From NCBI RefSeq assembly GCF_046244385.1, contig NZ_CP176366.1, positions 1,426,001 to 1,490,000 on the forward strand: 64,000 bases of DNA, given 5' to 3'. Both the position numbers and the translations under genes were made by a program. Of this stretch, positions 1 to 8,483 are shown one piece after another. Below the pieces are notes generated by a model. The model saw nothing but the letters and a program-made list of their open reading frames with translations. It did not search any database and was not told where the DNA came from. This stretch comes from Methanospirillum stamsii (GTDB lineage Archaea > Halobacteriota > Methanomicrobia > Methanomicrobiales > Methanospirillaceae). The first letter of the stretch is position 1; every line of letters starts with the position of its first letter.

Positions 1-255
1 GCACTATACCGCGACCTTGATCCGGCGGAGCAGGAGATTGTCCGGTACTGTGGAGCGATCCTTAGGATCGCTGATATGCTTGATAGAAAGCATATCTCCC
101 AGGTTCAAACCCTGGAGTGCAATATTACTCCAGATGAGATCCACATTTCCTGCACTGCCACTACTCCTTTAATCATTGCCCCGGAAATCTTTTCAGAAAA
201 AGCAGGTCTTCTTGAATTACTCACTAATCATAGGATTTATCTCAAATGCAACTAA
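1..255 (+). CDS. Ppx/GppA-like phosphatase, C-terminal end (5' end outside window)
   Basis: An open frame enters from the left edge in frame 1 and ends at TAA 253-255. The 84 visible residues contain AILRIADMLDRKH, the helix that closes the HD-like C-terminal domain of Ppx/GppA exopolyphosphatases; the complete gene downstream has the equivalent LAENLDRSH. The last 10 bp overlap the ATG of that next gene, so the two are probably translationally coupled. This suggests tandem exopolyphosphatase-like genes. The N-terminal actin-like domain is not visible, so an HD-only or other relative cannot be excluded. Confidence 0.7.
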   Translation, partial: ALYRDLDPAEQEIVRYCGAILRIADMLDRKHISQVQTLECNITPDEIHISCTATTPLIIAPEIFSEKAGLLELLTNHRIYLKCN

Positions 256-1814
256 CTACCCCCCGGATTGTCGGTTTTATTGACCTTGGGACTAATTCTG
301 TCAGACTTCTCATCGTCAGACTTGACTCTAATGGTTCTTATTCTATTCTGACACAGCAGAAGGAAGTTATCAGACTTGGTGATGGAGAATTTGGTGAAAA
401 CAGGCTTACAGCATCAGCAATCGAACGGGCAACGGATGTAATTACAAGACTTATTGATCTTGCAAAAAGCAGGGGAGTTAAAGAATTTCTAGCTGTTGCA
501 ACATCTGCAGCACGGGAAGCGAGCAATGGTGAAGAACTCTGTAATCTGATTGATAAGTTAACCGGAGTTCGTATCAATATTATATCAGGGACAGAAGAAG
601 CACGACTTATCTGGCTTGGAGTATCCAGTGGTGTGGATTTACGGGATGAAAAAGCTCTTTTCATTGACATAGGCGGGGGATCCACTGAAATAATTATCGG
701 GGACCAGTATGAACCCCACTTTCTCAGAAGTCTGAAACTCGGGGCTATCAGGAGTACCGGTACACACATTTCCGTAGAAAAAGACGGCAGAATAACGGAT
801 GATTCAATCTCCCGATTACGCAGACATATTGATCATGAAATTGTGCATAGTACCCGCTTTATCCTCGATTCAAAAATAGCTCGTGCGTTTGGCAGTTCCG
901 GTACAATTCTCTCCCTGGAATCCATTGCAGCATCATATAAACCACTGGCAGGCAGGCATAATCCCGGATTTCTGGGGACAGGAGAGCTTGAAACCCTTAT
1001 TCCATACCTGGCAGGATTGCCCCTCCAGATAAGAAGAGAGGTTCAGGGACTAAACCCGGAGAGAGCGGATATTATCGTCGCCGGTGCAGTCATTCTCCAT
1101 GAAATTTTAAAATCATCGGGAATAAAAGGGATTTATACCTCTTCAAGAAGTCTTCGGGACGGTCTCCTGGTGGATTTTATCTCAAGAATCCCTAATTTTC
1201 CCCATGCTGAACATGTTTCGGTAAGGGAACGATCCGTCAGACATTTAGGAAAAACCTGTCATATCGATGAAAAGCATGCAGGGCATATTGTATCACTCTG
1301 CCTCATGATGTTTCAATCAGGGAAAAAATCGGGATTATTTTCCTATACCGATGATATCGAAGAGATTTTTTCTCATGCAGCGTACCTGCATGATGTCGGT
1401 CAGTTTATCTCATTCCCGAATCATCATCAGCACTCATTTTATTTAATCACCGAAGTACCCCTTTTAGGCTTTAATCAGCATGAGGTTATAATCATGGCCC
1501 TGATTGCACGTTATCACCGGAAAAAATTACCCCGTCCACGTGACAGCGTTTTCAGGGATTTAAACAGGTCAGACAAAAAGATGGTCCAGGTGCTCTCATT
1601 TCTCCTCAGGCTTGCAGAAAACCTTGACAGAAGTCATGATCTCCGGGTAAAAACAGCAGAATTTGTCCAGAGAAAAGAACATATTGTCCTGAAGATAAGC
1701 AGTGCTTCAGATTGTTCCTTAGAATTGTGGGCTGCTGAATCAGAAAAGGAAGGGTTCTTCAGGATATTCAGAAAACCTCTGCTTATAGAAAAGACAGGAG
1801 ATCCTGCAGGGTAG
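246..1814 (+). CDS. ppx: Exopolyphosphatase, Ppx/GppA family
   Basis: 522 aa, the usual length for two-domain Ppx/GppA enzymes, which release phosphate from polyphosphate or hydrolyse pppGpp. The ASKHA (actin-like) ATPase part shows the phosphate-1 motif DLGTNS (residues 13-18) and phosphate-2 motif DIGGGSTE (about 141-148). The C-terminal HD-type domain shows HAAYLHDVGQF near 377 and LAENLDRSH near 458. The start overlaps the preceding partial relative by 10 bp. In an archaeon polyphosphate hydrolysis is the likelier role, because (p)ppGpp signalling is generally absent. Confidence 0.9.
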   Translation: MQLTTPRIVGFIDLGTNSVRLLIVRLDSNGSYSILTQQKEVIRLGDGEFGENRLTASAIERATDVITRLIDLAKSRGVKEFLAVATSAAREASNGEELCNLIDKLTGVRINIISGTEEARLIWLGVSSGVDLRDEKALFIDIGGGSTEIIIGDQYEPHFLRSLKLGAIRSTGTHISVEKDGRITDDSISRLRRHIDHEIVHSTRFILDSKIARAFGSSGTILSLESIAASYKPLAGRHNPGFLGTGELETLIPYLAGLPLQIRREVQGLNPERADIIVAGAVILHEILKSSGIKGIYTSSRSLRDGLLVDFISRIPNFPHAEHVSVRERSVRHLGKTCHIDEKHAGHIVSLCLMMFQSGKKSGLFSYTDDIEEIFSHAAYLHDVGQFISFPNHHQHSFYLITEVPLLGFNQHEVIIMALIARYHRKKLPRPRDSVFRDLNRSDKKMVQVLSFLLRLAENLDRSHDLRVKTAEFVQRKEHIVLKISSASDCSLELWAAESEKEGFFRIFRKPLLIEKTGDPAG

Positions 1815-1823
1815 AGAATGGAC

Positions 1824-2384
1824 TTATGAATCGGTGTTCTTTACTTCACCGATTAAATCCTGAATCACATCTCTGACTGCCGCCAGGGCTTTTTGGTCAT
1901 GGCTTACATCTCCAGGTTTATGCCCATGACCTGACAGGGAACTGACAATTTTCATTTCATGCACCTGGGCCCAGATTCGCAACGTCTCCAGAGTTCTCTC
2001 TTCTCCTGATTCTGCAGAGACTGCGATCGGGATGAATTTTTTTCCCTGCAATTGTTTTTCATGCCAGAGAGAAAAGGTCCGGTCAATGAAGTTTTTTACA
2101 AGTCCCGATACATCATGGAAGTATACCGGGGATCCGATAATGATAAGGTCACTTTTATGCATTCTCCGGATGACCTTATGAAAATCATCTCTAATTACAC
2201 ATTTCCCGGTTTTTTTGCATTTTTCACATGCTTTGCATGGGCGCAGGGTGAGACCGGAAAGGGACATTTTTTTTATTTTCAGATCAGGAATATTGGATGA
2301 TTCAATATTATCAATAAGAATATCGATTAATTGGGTTGTATTTCCTTTCTTTACCTGACTACCTGAAATACATAAGGCGCGCAT
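1824..2384 (-). CDS. Iron-sulfur flavoprotein (Isf-type NAD(P)H:FMN reductase family)
   Basis: About 186 aa from the ATG at 2384; a GTG at 2396 is an in-frame alternative. The fold is flavodoxin-like: an N-terminal FMN phosphate loop (CISGSQVKKGNT) and a second flavin loop GSPVYFHDVSG. A compact cysteine cluster C-x2-C-x2-C-x5-C (about residues 50-62) matches the 4Fe-4S motif of Methanosarcina Isf. Family members pass electrons from ferredoxin to O2, peroxide or quinone-like acceptors; the substrate here is not shown. The gene converges on ppx with a 9-bp gap. Alternative reading: a generic NADPH-dependent FMN reductase. Confidence 0.85.
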   Translation of the reverse strand: MRALCISGSQVKKGNTTQLIDILIDNIESSNIPDLKIKKMSLSGLTLRPCKACEKCKKTGKCVIRDDFHKVIRRMHKSDLIIIGSPVYFHDVSGLVKNFIDRTFSLWHEKQLQGKKFIPIAVSAESGEERTLETLRIWAQVHEMKIVSSLSGHGHKPGDVSHDQKALAAVRDVIQDLIGEVKNTDS

Positions 2385-2592
2385 ACATATCTTCACGCCA
2401 GTAGAGAATATATACTTTTTGATTGGTTTTGAAATTTTTCGGTAATAAAATCTGATAATTCAGTTTTCATATAGAGGGATATGTCTTTTTTTAGCAGGAG
2501 ATTCAGTTTTACATGATCGGAATTTCTCTCCATTTTATGGAAAAGATTCATTATGGGCAAAGGTTAATGTCCCTTCATAGAGGCTGATATAA

Positions 2593-4233
2593 TTGACAGA
2601 TTTTTCTGTTCTTATTGGAGGAAAAGCAGGAGATGGCATCTCTCAGGCCGGACAGATCATCGGTTCTGTTTTCGCTTCCATGGGATATCATGTCTATCAA
2701 TATACCGATTATCCATCACTTATCAGGGGAGGTCATAATTTTTGTATTATCCGGGCTGCAGATCATCCAGTTACGGCATTCAGAAGTCATGTTGATGTAA
2801 TTCTGGCATTTGATCAACAGACCGTGAACTTTCATTCTCATCGCCTTGTTCCGGATGGGGAGATTATTTTTGACTCAAACCGGGCAAAAGCAAAAGGAAT
2901 TGGAGTATCTTTAGCCTCCTATGTTGACCGGTTTCAGGGCCTGCCAATTATGGGAAATACGGCAATGATTGGTGCATTGTCAGGATATCTTGGTATTTCC
3001 TGGGAGGTAATAGAACCGGTCCTGACGAAAAAGATGACAAAAAAGACAGAAGATAATCTGAAAATCGCCAGAGCAGCTTTTGATGAAATACTGAAAAAAA
3101 CCTCCATAGATAAAACCGGTGAAAATTCACGCCCTTTTATGTCAGGAAATGAATGGATAGGACTTGGTCTTCTTGCAGGGGGCTTAGATGCATATGTTGC
3201 ATATCCCATGACACCTTCATCAGGAGTGCTGCACTTTCTTGCTGATGTGGCGAAAGAAACTGATATCATTGTCTATCATCCGGAAAGTGAAATCGCAGTC
3301 ATTTTAATGGCCATGGGACTAGCCTATGCAGGAAAAAAGACTGCGATTGGCACATCAGGGGGAGGATTCTGTCTGATGACCGAAGGTCTTTCCTTTGCCG
3401 GTCAGGCAGAGATCCCTGTTGTCATCATTGTTTCACAGAGAACCGGACCTTCTACAGGACTTCCAACCTATACCGGGCAATCAGATCTTCTCTTTGTCCG
3501 CCATGCAGGTCAGGGAGAATTTCCCCGGTGGATAGCTGCACCTGCAACACCATCTGAAGCGTTCCGGTTAAGTGCCATGGCGGTAAAAATAGCCTGGAAA
3601 TTTCAGATTCCCGCATTTATTCTTTCAGATAAATCATTTTCAGAGGGTATTTTTACCGGAGATATTAATCCCGGGATCCCGGATAATCCCGTAGAGGTAT
3701 CTCCTTCATTTCCATACCGGAGATATGAGGATGCAGCGGATGGCATCTCTCCGATTCTGGCTCCACCAGTTCATGGTGAGGTGATAAAGGTGAACAGTTA
3801 TACCCATGATTTCCGGGGTATCACCACGGAAGATCCCGGTATGACCGTTACTATGGCAATGAAAAGAAAAAAGAAAAATGATGCCCTGAAAGACTTGATT
3901 GATAACCCGGAAAATGTCTGTATCTCCGGGAAAAAGGATGCAACAATCTGTATCGTCTGCTGGGGATCTGTAAGAGGACAGGTAACAGAAGCCGCAAACG
4001 ATCTTGATGTAAGAATCGTGTCACCACTGATACTCGAGCCTTTTCCCATCATTACTTTCCAGAACGCGATGAAGGGAGTTACAAAGCTCCTGGTTGTAGA
4101 AGAGAGTGCCAACGGCCAGATAGACAAAATCCTCAAAGAACATGGATTTTTCCCGGATGAACTTCTTTTGAGATGTGATGGGAGACCATCAACCGTTGAA
4201 GAACTGCAGGAAAAAATCAGGAGGCATATATGA
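2593..4233 (+). CDS. korA: 2-oxoacid:ferredoxin oxidoreductase, fused gamma-alpha subunit
   Basis: 546 aa, starting at TTG 2593 behind an AGAGG-type ribosome site. The gamma domain fills residues 1-175 (IGGKAGDGISQAGQIIG at the start, YPSLIRGGHNF). The alpha domain follows from about 195 (AYPMTPSSGVLHFLA, GTSGGGFCLMTEG near 253). The enzyme oxidatively decarboxylates a 2-oxoacid with CoA and thiamine diphosphate and reduces ferredoxin. A gamma-alpha fusion with a separate beta subunit is typical of the 2-oxoglutarate/2-oxoacid class; methanogens use such enzymes to make 2-oxoglutarate. It overlaps korB by 4 bp (ATGA). The exact 2-oxoacid is not determined from sequence. Confidence 0.9.
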   Translation: MTDFSVLIGGKAGDGISQAGQIIGSVFASMGYHVYQYTDYPSLIRGGHNFCIIRAADHPVTAFRSHVDVILAFDQQTVNFHSHRLVPDGEIIFDSNRAKAKGIGVSLASYVDRFQGLPIMGNTAMIGALSGYLGISWEVIEPVLTKKMTKKTEDNLKIARAAFDEILKKTSIDKTGENSRPFMSGNEWIGLGLLAGGLDAYVAYPMTPSSGVLHFLADVAKETDIIVYHPESEIAVILMAMGLAYAGKKTAIGTSGGGFCLMTEGLSFAGQAEIPVVIIVSQRTGPSTGLPTYTGQSDLLFVRHAGQGEFPRWIAAPATPSEAFRLSAMAVKIAWKFQIPAFILSDKSFSEGIFTGDINPGIPDNPVEVSPSFPYRRYEDAADGISPILAPPVHGEVIKVNSYTHDFRGITTEDPGMTVTMAMKRKKKNDALKDLIDNPENVCISGKKDATICIVCWGSVRGQVTEAANDLDVRIVSPLILEPFPIITFQNAMKGVTKLLVVEESANGQIDKILKEHGFFPDELLLRCDGRPSTVEELQEKIRRHI

Positions 4234-5075
4234 ACTCAGATAATTCGCTGATTTCAGATGCAAAAAATACCTGGTGTCCGGGTTGTGGAAATTTTGCTAT
4301 TCAGCATGCAGTAAAATCTGTCATTGAAGAACTGGAAAAAGAAGGAGTCCAACGGGAAGAATTTGTTCTGGTTTCCGGAATCGGGTGTCACGCAAAAATT
4401 GTTGATTATTTCAACCTTAATAGTTTTTATTCCCTGCATGGACGGACCATTCCCGTTGCAACAGGGATTAAAATGGCAAATCCAGATCTTAAGGTTATTT
4501 GTTTTGCCGGAGATGGAGATCTCTATGCCGAGGGTCTTGATCATCTTATCCATGCTGCAAAACGAAATATTGACATCACGGTTATCTGTCACAACAACAG
4601 AGTCTATGGTCTTACAACCGGCCAATATACTCCCACATCACCGTACGGGTTCCGGGGAAAATCTACTCCTGACGGAATCCATGAACCACCGTTAAATATT
4701 ATCGAGATGCTTCTTGGTTCAGGTGCAAGTTTTGTTGCCCGTGCATACTCTAAAAAAATTCCGCACCTCCGAAGGATTATCCGGGAAGCAATAATGCATC
4801 CTGGGTTTGCCCATATAGATGTCCTTCAGATCTGTGCTACTTTTTTTAACATGACCCGGTTTTATGACGAACAGACATATGAGTCATCAGAAGCAAACGT
4901 ATCTCAGTTTGACGTAGCCTGCCGAACCGGCCAGCAATGGGACTATTCTGATCAAGGACCAATTCCATTAGGGATCTTCTATAAAACCTTCAGAACGCCA
5001 CTTCCGGAAAAAAGAGAAGAAAGAGAGATAGATAGATTGAAGGCAGTAAGAACGATTCTCCAGAATTATTCCTGA
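4230..5075 (+). CDS. korB: 2-oxoacid:ferredoxin oxidoreductase, beta subunit
   Basis: 281 aa thiamine-diphosphate-binding subunit. CPGCGN at residues 16-21 supplies two Cys ligands of the beta-subunit 4Fe-4S cluster; further Cys occur in GIGCHAK and near QICATF. The ThDP/Mg motif is GDGDLYAEGLDH (about 94-105) with HNNRVYGLTTGQ behind it. The ATG overlaps the korA stop, indicating co-translation. No separate ferredoxin-like delta subunit follows, so this is a two-subunit complex. The 3' end overlaps the convergent TPR gene by 10 bp. Confidence 0.92.
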   Translation: MNSDNSLISDAKNTWCPGCGNFAIQHAVKSVIEELEKEGVQREEFVLVSGIGCHAKIVDYFNLNSFYSLHGRTIPVATGIKMANPDLKVICFAGDGDLYAEGLDHLIHAAKRNIDITVICHNNRVYGLTTGQYTPTSPYGFRGKSTPDGIHEPPLNIIEMLLGSGASFVARAYSKKIPHLRRIIREAIMHPGFAHIDVLQICATFFNMTRFYDEQTYESSEANVSQFDVACRTGQQWDYSDQGPIPLGIFYKTFRTPLPEKREEREIDRLKAVRTILQNYS

Positions 5076-6016
5076 TTTTTTCCTTCCTTTTTTTCAGTTC
5101 TTCTTCGGACAAATCCGAGAACCGTGATGACAATGATTGCCGTGACTCCTATGATGATCATCACATAATTCAGAATATATATTGCAGGGGGGAGGGTGAA
5201 AGAAAATGATTTTACCTCCTCGGGTGTTTCATTTGACTCAGATATTCTATTGGAACCTGTCTGAGTGTCCTTTGCTATCCTGCTCAAAGTATCCCCGTAT
5301 TTCTGAGGGATATAACTTTCATCAAGGGATATTGCTTTCTCGAATGCAGTCAGGGCTTTCTGCATATTCCCCATGGTGAAATAGACGCTGCCAAGGCTGT
5401 TCCACACTTCAGCAGATTCTGGATAAATCTCAATTGATTTGTTAAAAGCAGAGATTGCTTCTTTATTGCGATACATTTTCGCCAGAACCTCTCCTTTTTT
5501 ATTCCAGGTTGCGTTATTTACCGGCTGGATTTTCAGCGCATTGGTATAGGCATAATCAGCTTCAGAAAACCGGTTAAGGGCGGTCAGAACATCACCATAC
5601 CCATCCTGATTCTGAAACAGATTCGGATTTAATGAAACTGCACGAGTATACTGATCAATTGCATCCTGAAAATTACCAAGAAGAAAAAGTGCTCTCCCTT
5701 TCTTTCCTAGCAGTTCGGCATTGGTTTTGTCTATTGCAATGGCGCGGTCATATGCATCCGCTGCTTCAGCATACCGCTGTAATTCCAAAAGGGCATCACC
5801 ACGTAATTTCCACCCTTCTGTGTAAAATTGGTCAAGAAGCAGGGCCTGATCATATGCGGCAATCGCGCTTACATAATCTTTATTTTTAAATGCTTCTTTT
5901 CCATTATTAATCCATACCGTAGCATCCTGGATAGTATCACCAAAGGAGATGCCACTGATAACCCAGAACAGGCAGAAGAGGAAGAGAATAAAAATCACAC
6001 GATGATGTCGGGTCAT
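5066..6016 (-). CDS. Exported TPR-repeat protein with C-terminal membrane anchor
   Basis: About 316 aa from ATG 6016; TTG 6052 and ATG 6028 are upstream alternatives. A signal peptide or N-terminal membrane segment (VIFILFLFCLFWVISG) is followed by about six tetratricopeptide repeats with A-x3-YDRAI-type helices (for example AYDQALLLD, AFEKAISLD). A low-complexity linker leads to a C-terminal transmembrane helix (MIIIGVTAIIVITVLGFV) and a basic tail. The TPR array should sit outside the membrane as a protein-binding scaffold. Partner unknown. It converges on korB. Confidence 0.75.
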   Translation of the reverse strand: MTRHHRVIFILFLFCLFWVISGISFGDTIQDATVWINNGKEAFKNKDYVSAIAAYDQALLLDQFYTEGWKLRGDALLELQRYAEAADAYDRAIAIDKTNAELLGKKGRALFLLGNFQDAIDQYTRAVSLNPNLFQNQDGYGDVLTALNRFSEADYAYTNALKIQPVNNATWNKKGEVLAKMYRNKEAISAFNKSIEIYPESAEVWNSLGSVYFTMGNMQKALTAFEKAISLDESYIPQKYGDTLSRIAKDTQTGSNRISESNETPEEVKSFSFTLPPAIYILNYVMIIIGVTAIIVITVLGFVRRRTEKKEGKNQE

Positions 6017-6208
6017 AGGTAATTCCATCTGTTTTCTGAACAAAGATTCCAATCAGGATGTGACGCATACAATAAAGAAGTTTCCCTTTTCAAAAAGAAG
6101 ATTGTTCAGACTTTTGATCAGGGAATGTAAGAAAATCAAGTGCCATTTCCAGTGGAGGTAAGTTCTGCACATTTTATTAACGGTGGAGTAAATGTTGTTT
6201 TAGGTATC

Positions 6209-6685
6209 ATGGAGATTGTGAAGATTCCCCGGATGGAAAAAGATGAATATGATGCATTAATTCATAATCGTTTTATGGCAAGAGTCGCCTTTTCAGGGGA
6301 AAAATATCCATATATTGCTCCATTCCTCTATGTTTTCGATGGAAAACACATTTATTTCCTTTCAACAAAATATGGGGCAAAGATCGAGTATTTTAGAAAA
6401 TCACCATATGTATCTGTTGAAATTGATAAATACACAAAGGATCTGTCCTGTTACATGTTTGTCACTTTGCAGGGATATCTGGAAGAAGTAAATGATTCCA
6501 TTGAGAAAAAATTGATTCGGGGCATGTTTGTTGATTTAATCCAACAGCAGAATCTCTCTAATAATATTCTTGCAGCACTTGGTCATTCACCCCAGGACCC
6601 GCCAGAGTCAATATGTACTGAGGAACGTTCACTTGTTTGGAGACTGAATGGTGTTCGAAACCTTGTTGCTCTGAAAAATATGTAA
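6209..6685 (+). CDS. Pyridoxamine 5'-phosphate oxidase-related FMN-binding protein
   Basis: About 158 aa from ATG 6209. A longer in-frame GTG start at 6140 would add 23 residues that do not look like the family. The motif run IPRMEKDEYDALI, then YPYIAPFLYVFDG and a hydrophobic strand IYFLSTKYGAK, is the split-barrel FMN-binding fold of PPOX-like proteins (COG3467 type). Such proteins bind FMN or heme; the substrate is usually unknown. Flanked by oligo-T on the 3' side. Confidence 0.8.
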   Translation: MEIVKIPRMEKDEYDALIHNRFMARVAFSGEKYPYIAPFLYVFDGKHIYFLSTKYGAKIEYFRKSPYVSVEIDKYTKDLSCYMFVTLQGYLEEVNDSIEKKLIRGMFVDLIQQQNLSNNILAALGHSPQDPPESICTEERSLVWRLNGVRNLVALKNM

Positions 6686-6687
6686 CC

Positions 6688-6707
6688 TTTTTTTCCGATT
6701 CTTTTTT
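6688..6707 (+). terminator. Oligo-T transcription stop behind the FMN-binding gene
   Basis: Two runs of six or more T directly follow the stop codon at 6685. Archaeal RNA polymerase commonly terminates at such tracts without a hairpin, and no clear stem is seen here. Confidence 0.4.
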
Positions 6708-6758
6708 CCTTAACTTTCATTATTGTTAAGGGAATTTTGAATAACACGCACCAAAAAC

Positions 6759-6768
6759 CATATAATAT
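6759..6768 (+). promoter_or_regulatory. TATA box of the HTH-PAS gene
   Basis: An AT-rich box (catataatat) preceded by A-rich BRE-like bases is centred about 29 bp upstream of the ATG at 6793. That spacing places the transcription start within a few bases of the start codon, so the mRNA is probably leaderless or nearly so. Confidence 0.5.
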
Positions 6769-6792
6769 CATACCCTCAACACATTTCCATCA

Positions 6793-8064
6793 ATGGACAA
6801 TGCCCATTATTACATTTCCAGGATAACCGGCATATTACGTGCTAATCCTGCAGGAATGACAATTTCAGAGATTTCAGCCGGATTGTCCATGTCAAGAAAC
6901 ACCATTGGAAAATACATTGAACTTATGTTTCAGTCTGGAATGGTGGATGTCCGTTCTGTCGGGAAAGCAAAAATCTATTATCTTGCCGCCAAGATACCCC
7001 TCAATTCCCTCTTTTCATATCTTTCAATCGCGATAATCCAGACCGATGAACGATACCAGATAAAAAATATGAATATCAGTGCTGCAGATTTTCTTGAAAC
7101 AAAACAACCCCAGTTAATAGGCCGGAATATTCTTGATCTGTTAACCATGCAAGGCCTGAAACATGAAATGCGTTTAAAAATACTTTCAGCGGATCGACCG
7201 CCAGTCTTTGCATCTGATGTCGAACTCATGAAATCTGATAGAAAAAGACTGGTGTGGCTGACCATCACTGACGTTGTAATGTTTAACGGCACCGGGGGTC
7301 ATGTGTTTGTTATCGAAGATGTCAATGACTGGAAAGAAGCAGAAGAAGGAAAAACCAGGTATCACGCCCTATTTCACGCTCTGGCAGCAGAGATGGAAGA
7401 GCGGATCTTTGTAACAACACCTGACCTCATCTTCACATATGTAAACCCGGGATATGCAAACGTTCATGGAAAAGATGCAGAGAGTTTTCTAGGTGATTCC
7501 CGCTCTTCATATTGTGATCCCCATTCCCTGCACCTTATTAAGGATGCTGTAGGTTATGTCTGTGCCAAAGGAGAACCATATCGGACTATCTTTTCAATGC
7601 AAGAGTGCAATGAACTCCGATGGTTTGATGAGCGGCTGTTTCCGGTTCCGGATAATAAGGGAGATGTCCGTGAAATAATCGGGATATCCCGGGACATTTC
7701 TGGTTTTCAGGAAGGAGGGTCAGCACCGGTTCTGCTTTCAATGCTCATGGATATGCTGCATGAAGCAGTAATAACGACAACACCAGCCGGAAAAGTCCTC
7801 TCGTGGAATAAAGGAGCTGAACTGATGACCGGTTATCCCCGGGATGAACTTATCGGAAGCTCCGCTCTTTCGATTATTACTCCTGAATTAAATGCCGGAA
7901 GAGACCTGGTTTCAGAAACAGTTTCAGGCATTGAGATTGTTGACCTGAAAGCAACCATCAGGGCGAGAGGGGGAAGAAAAAAGAAGGCCTTTATCTCCAC
8001 ATCACCGGTATCAATCCAGGGGGGGATAATCAGCGGAGTCTGTATTGTAATCAGGGAGCATTAA
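6793..8064 (+). CDS. HTH-PAS-PAS-PAS one-component regulator
   Basis: 423 aa. Residues 1-70 form a winged helix-turn-helix (TISEISAGLSMSRNTIGKYI, then a wing with VGKAKIYYLA). Three PAS sensory domains follow, at about 75-180, 195-305 and 315-423. The last two contain typical PAS cores (TPDLIFTYVNPGYANVHG; TTPAGKVLSWNKGAELMTGY). There is no kinase or receiver, so a ligand or redox signal probably acts directly on DNA binding. This architecture is common in Methanomicrobiales. The 3' end overlaps the convergent XRE gene by 14 bp. Signal and targets unknown. Confidence 0.85.
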   Translation: MDNAHYYISRITGILRANPAGMTISEISAGLSMSRNTIGKYIELMFQSGMVDVRSVGKAKIYYLAAKIPLNSLFSYLSIAIIQTDERYQIKNMNISAADFLETKQPQLIGRNILDLLTMQGLKHEMRLKILSADRPPVFASDVELMKSDRKRLVWLTITDVVMFNGTGGHVFVIEDVNDWKEAEEGKTRYHALFHALAAEMEERIFVTTPDLIFTYVNPGYANVHGKDAESFLGDSRSSYCDPHSLHLIKDAVGYVCAKGEPYRTIFSMQECNELRWFDERLFPVPDNKGDVREIIGISRDISGFQEGGSAPVLLSMLMDMLHEAVITTTPAGKVLSWNKGAELMTGYPRDELIGSSALSIITPELNAGRDLVSETVSGIEIVDLKATIRARGGRKKKAFISTSPVSIQGGIISGVCIVIREH

Positions 8065-8407
8065 TTTCGTGATTTTTTTCTTCATCAGGAACAGTACAGG
8101 CGGAACAAAGTGCATCTCCCCCTCGCATCAGTAAACAGATCCCGCATATTCTCTCTCTTGGATCTGTTACTTTTCCTTTCACCAGATCACTTGATAGTTG
8201 GGCAATGGCTTCTGATACTTCGGGTGTAAAACTTATCCGGTAACCTCTTTTACCAGAAAGATACTGGGACACTGCAGAAGGAGCCATATTGAGCAGGTTA
8301 GCTACCATTTTTTGGGAAAGACCTTGTTTTACCATTTCCACGGCAATGACTGCACGAATTGCTGGAAGTAAATCCCACACTATTGTTTCACAGGGAAGTT
8401 TCTCCAT
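8051..8407 (-). CDS. XRE-type transcriptional regulator with zinc-ribbon tail (COG2522-like)
   Basis: 118 aa. The opening LPCETIVWDLLPAIRAVIA is the conserved N terminus of archaeal COG2522 regulators, followed by a Cro/CI-type HTH (GLSQKMVANLLNMAPSAVSQ, then YLSGKRG). The C terminus has C-x2-C and C-x2-C pairs (CGIC, CSAC), probably a zinc site. Some relatives carry a ThiN thiamine-sensing domain, which is absent here. Start ATG 8407 has GGAG upstream. It is divergent from the PEGA gene across a palindrome that could be its own operator. Confidence 0.82.
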   Translation of the reverse strand: MEKLPCETIVWDLLPAIRAVIAVEMVKQGLSQKMVANLLNMAPSAVSQYLSGKRGYRISFTPEVSEAIAQLSSDLVKGKVTDPRERICGICLLMRGGDALCSACTVPDEEKNHEINAP

Positions 8408-8421
8408 TATTTACTCCGGTT

Positions 8422-8458
8422 TAAGTACGTTTCACGCCGTGAATTATCAATATACTTA
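8422..8458. promoter_or_regulatory. Divergent promoter with nested inverted repeats
   Basis: The 76-bp gap between the XRE gene and the PEGA gene holds a perfect 13-bp palindrome TTCACGCCGTGAA (8431-8443). Around it lies a second inverted repeat, TAAGTA (8422-8427) and TACTTA (8453-8458). The AT box at 8448-8457 can serve as TATA for both genes: about 31 bp before the PEGA ATG and about 46 bp before the regulator ATG. The arrangement suits an autoregulatory operator. Binding by the neighbouring regulator is inference. Confidence 0.5.
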
Positions 8459-8483
8459 TGTTATCCTGCCCTGATCCTATCTT

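Noticed and set aside
99..115. A perfect tRNA T-arm shape (CCAGG, TTCAAAC, CCTGG).
   Set aside because: It lies inside the clear Ppx-like frame; no acceptor, D or anticodon arm fits at tRNA spacing.
2385..2592. Possible small RNA between the flavoprotein gene and korA.
   Set aside because: The 208-bp divergent gap is AT-rich but shows no stable fold, repeat or snoRNA box; it probably contains only the two promoters.
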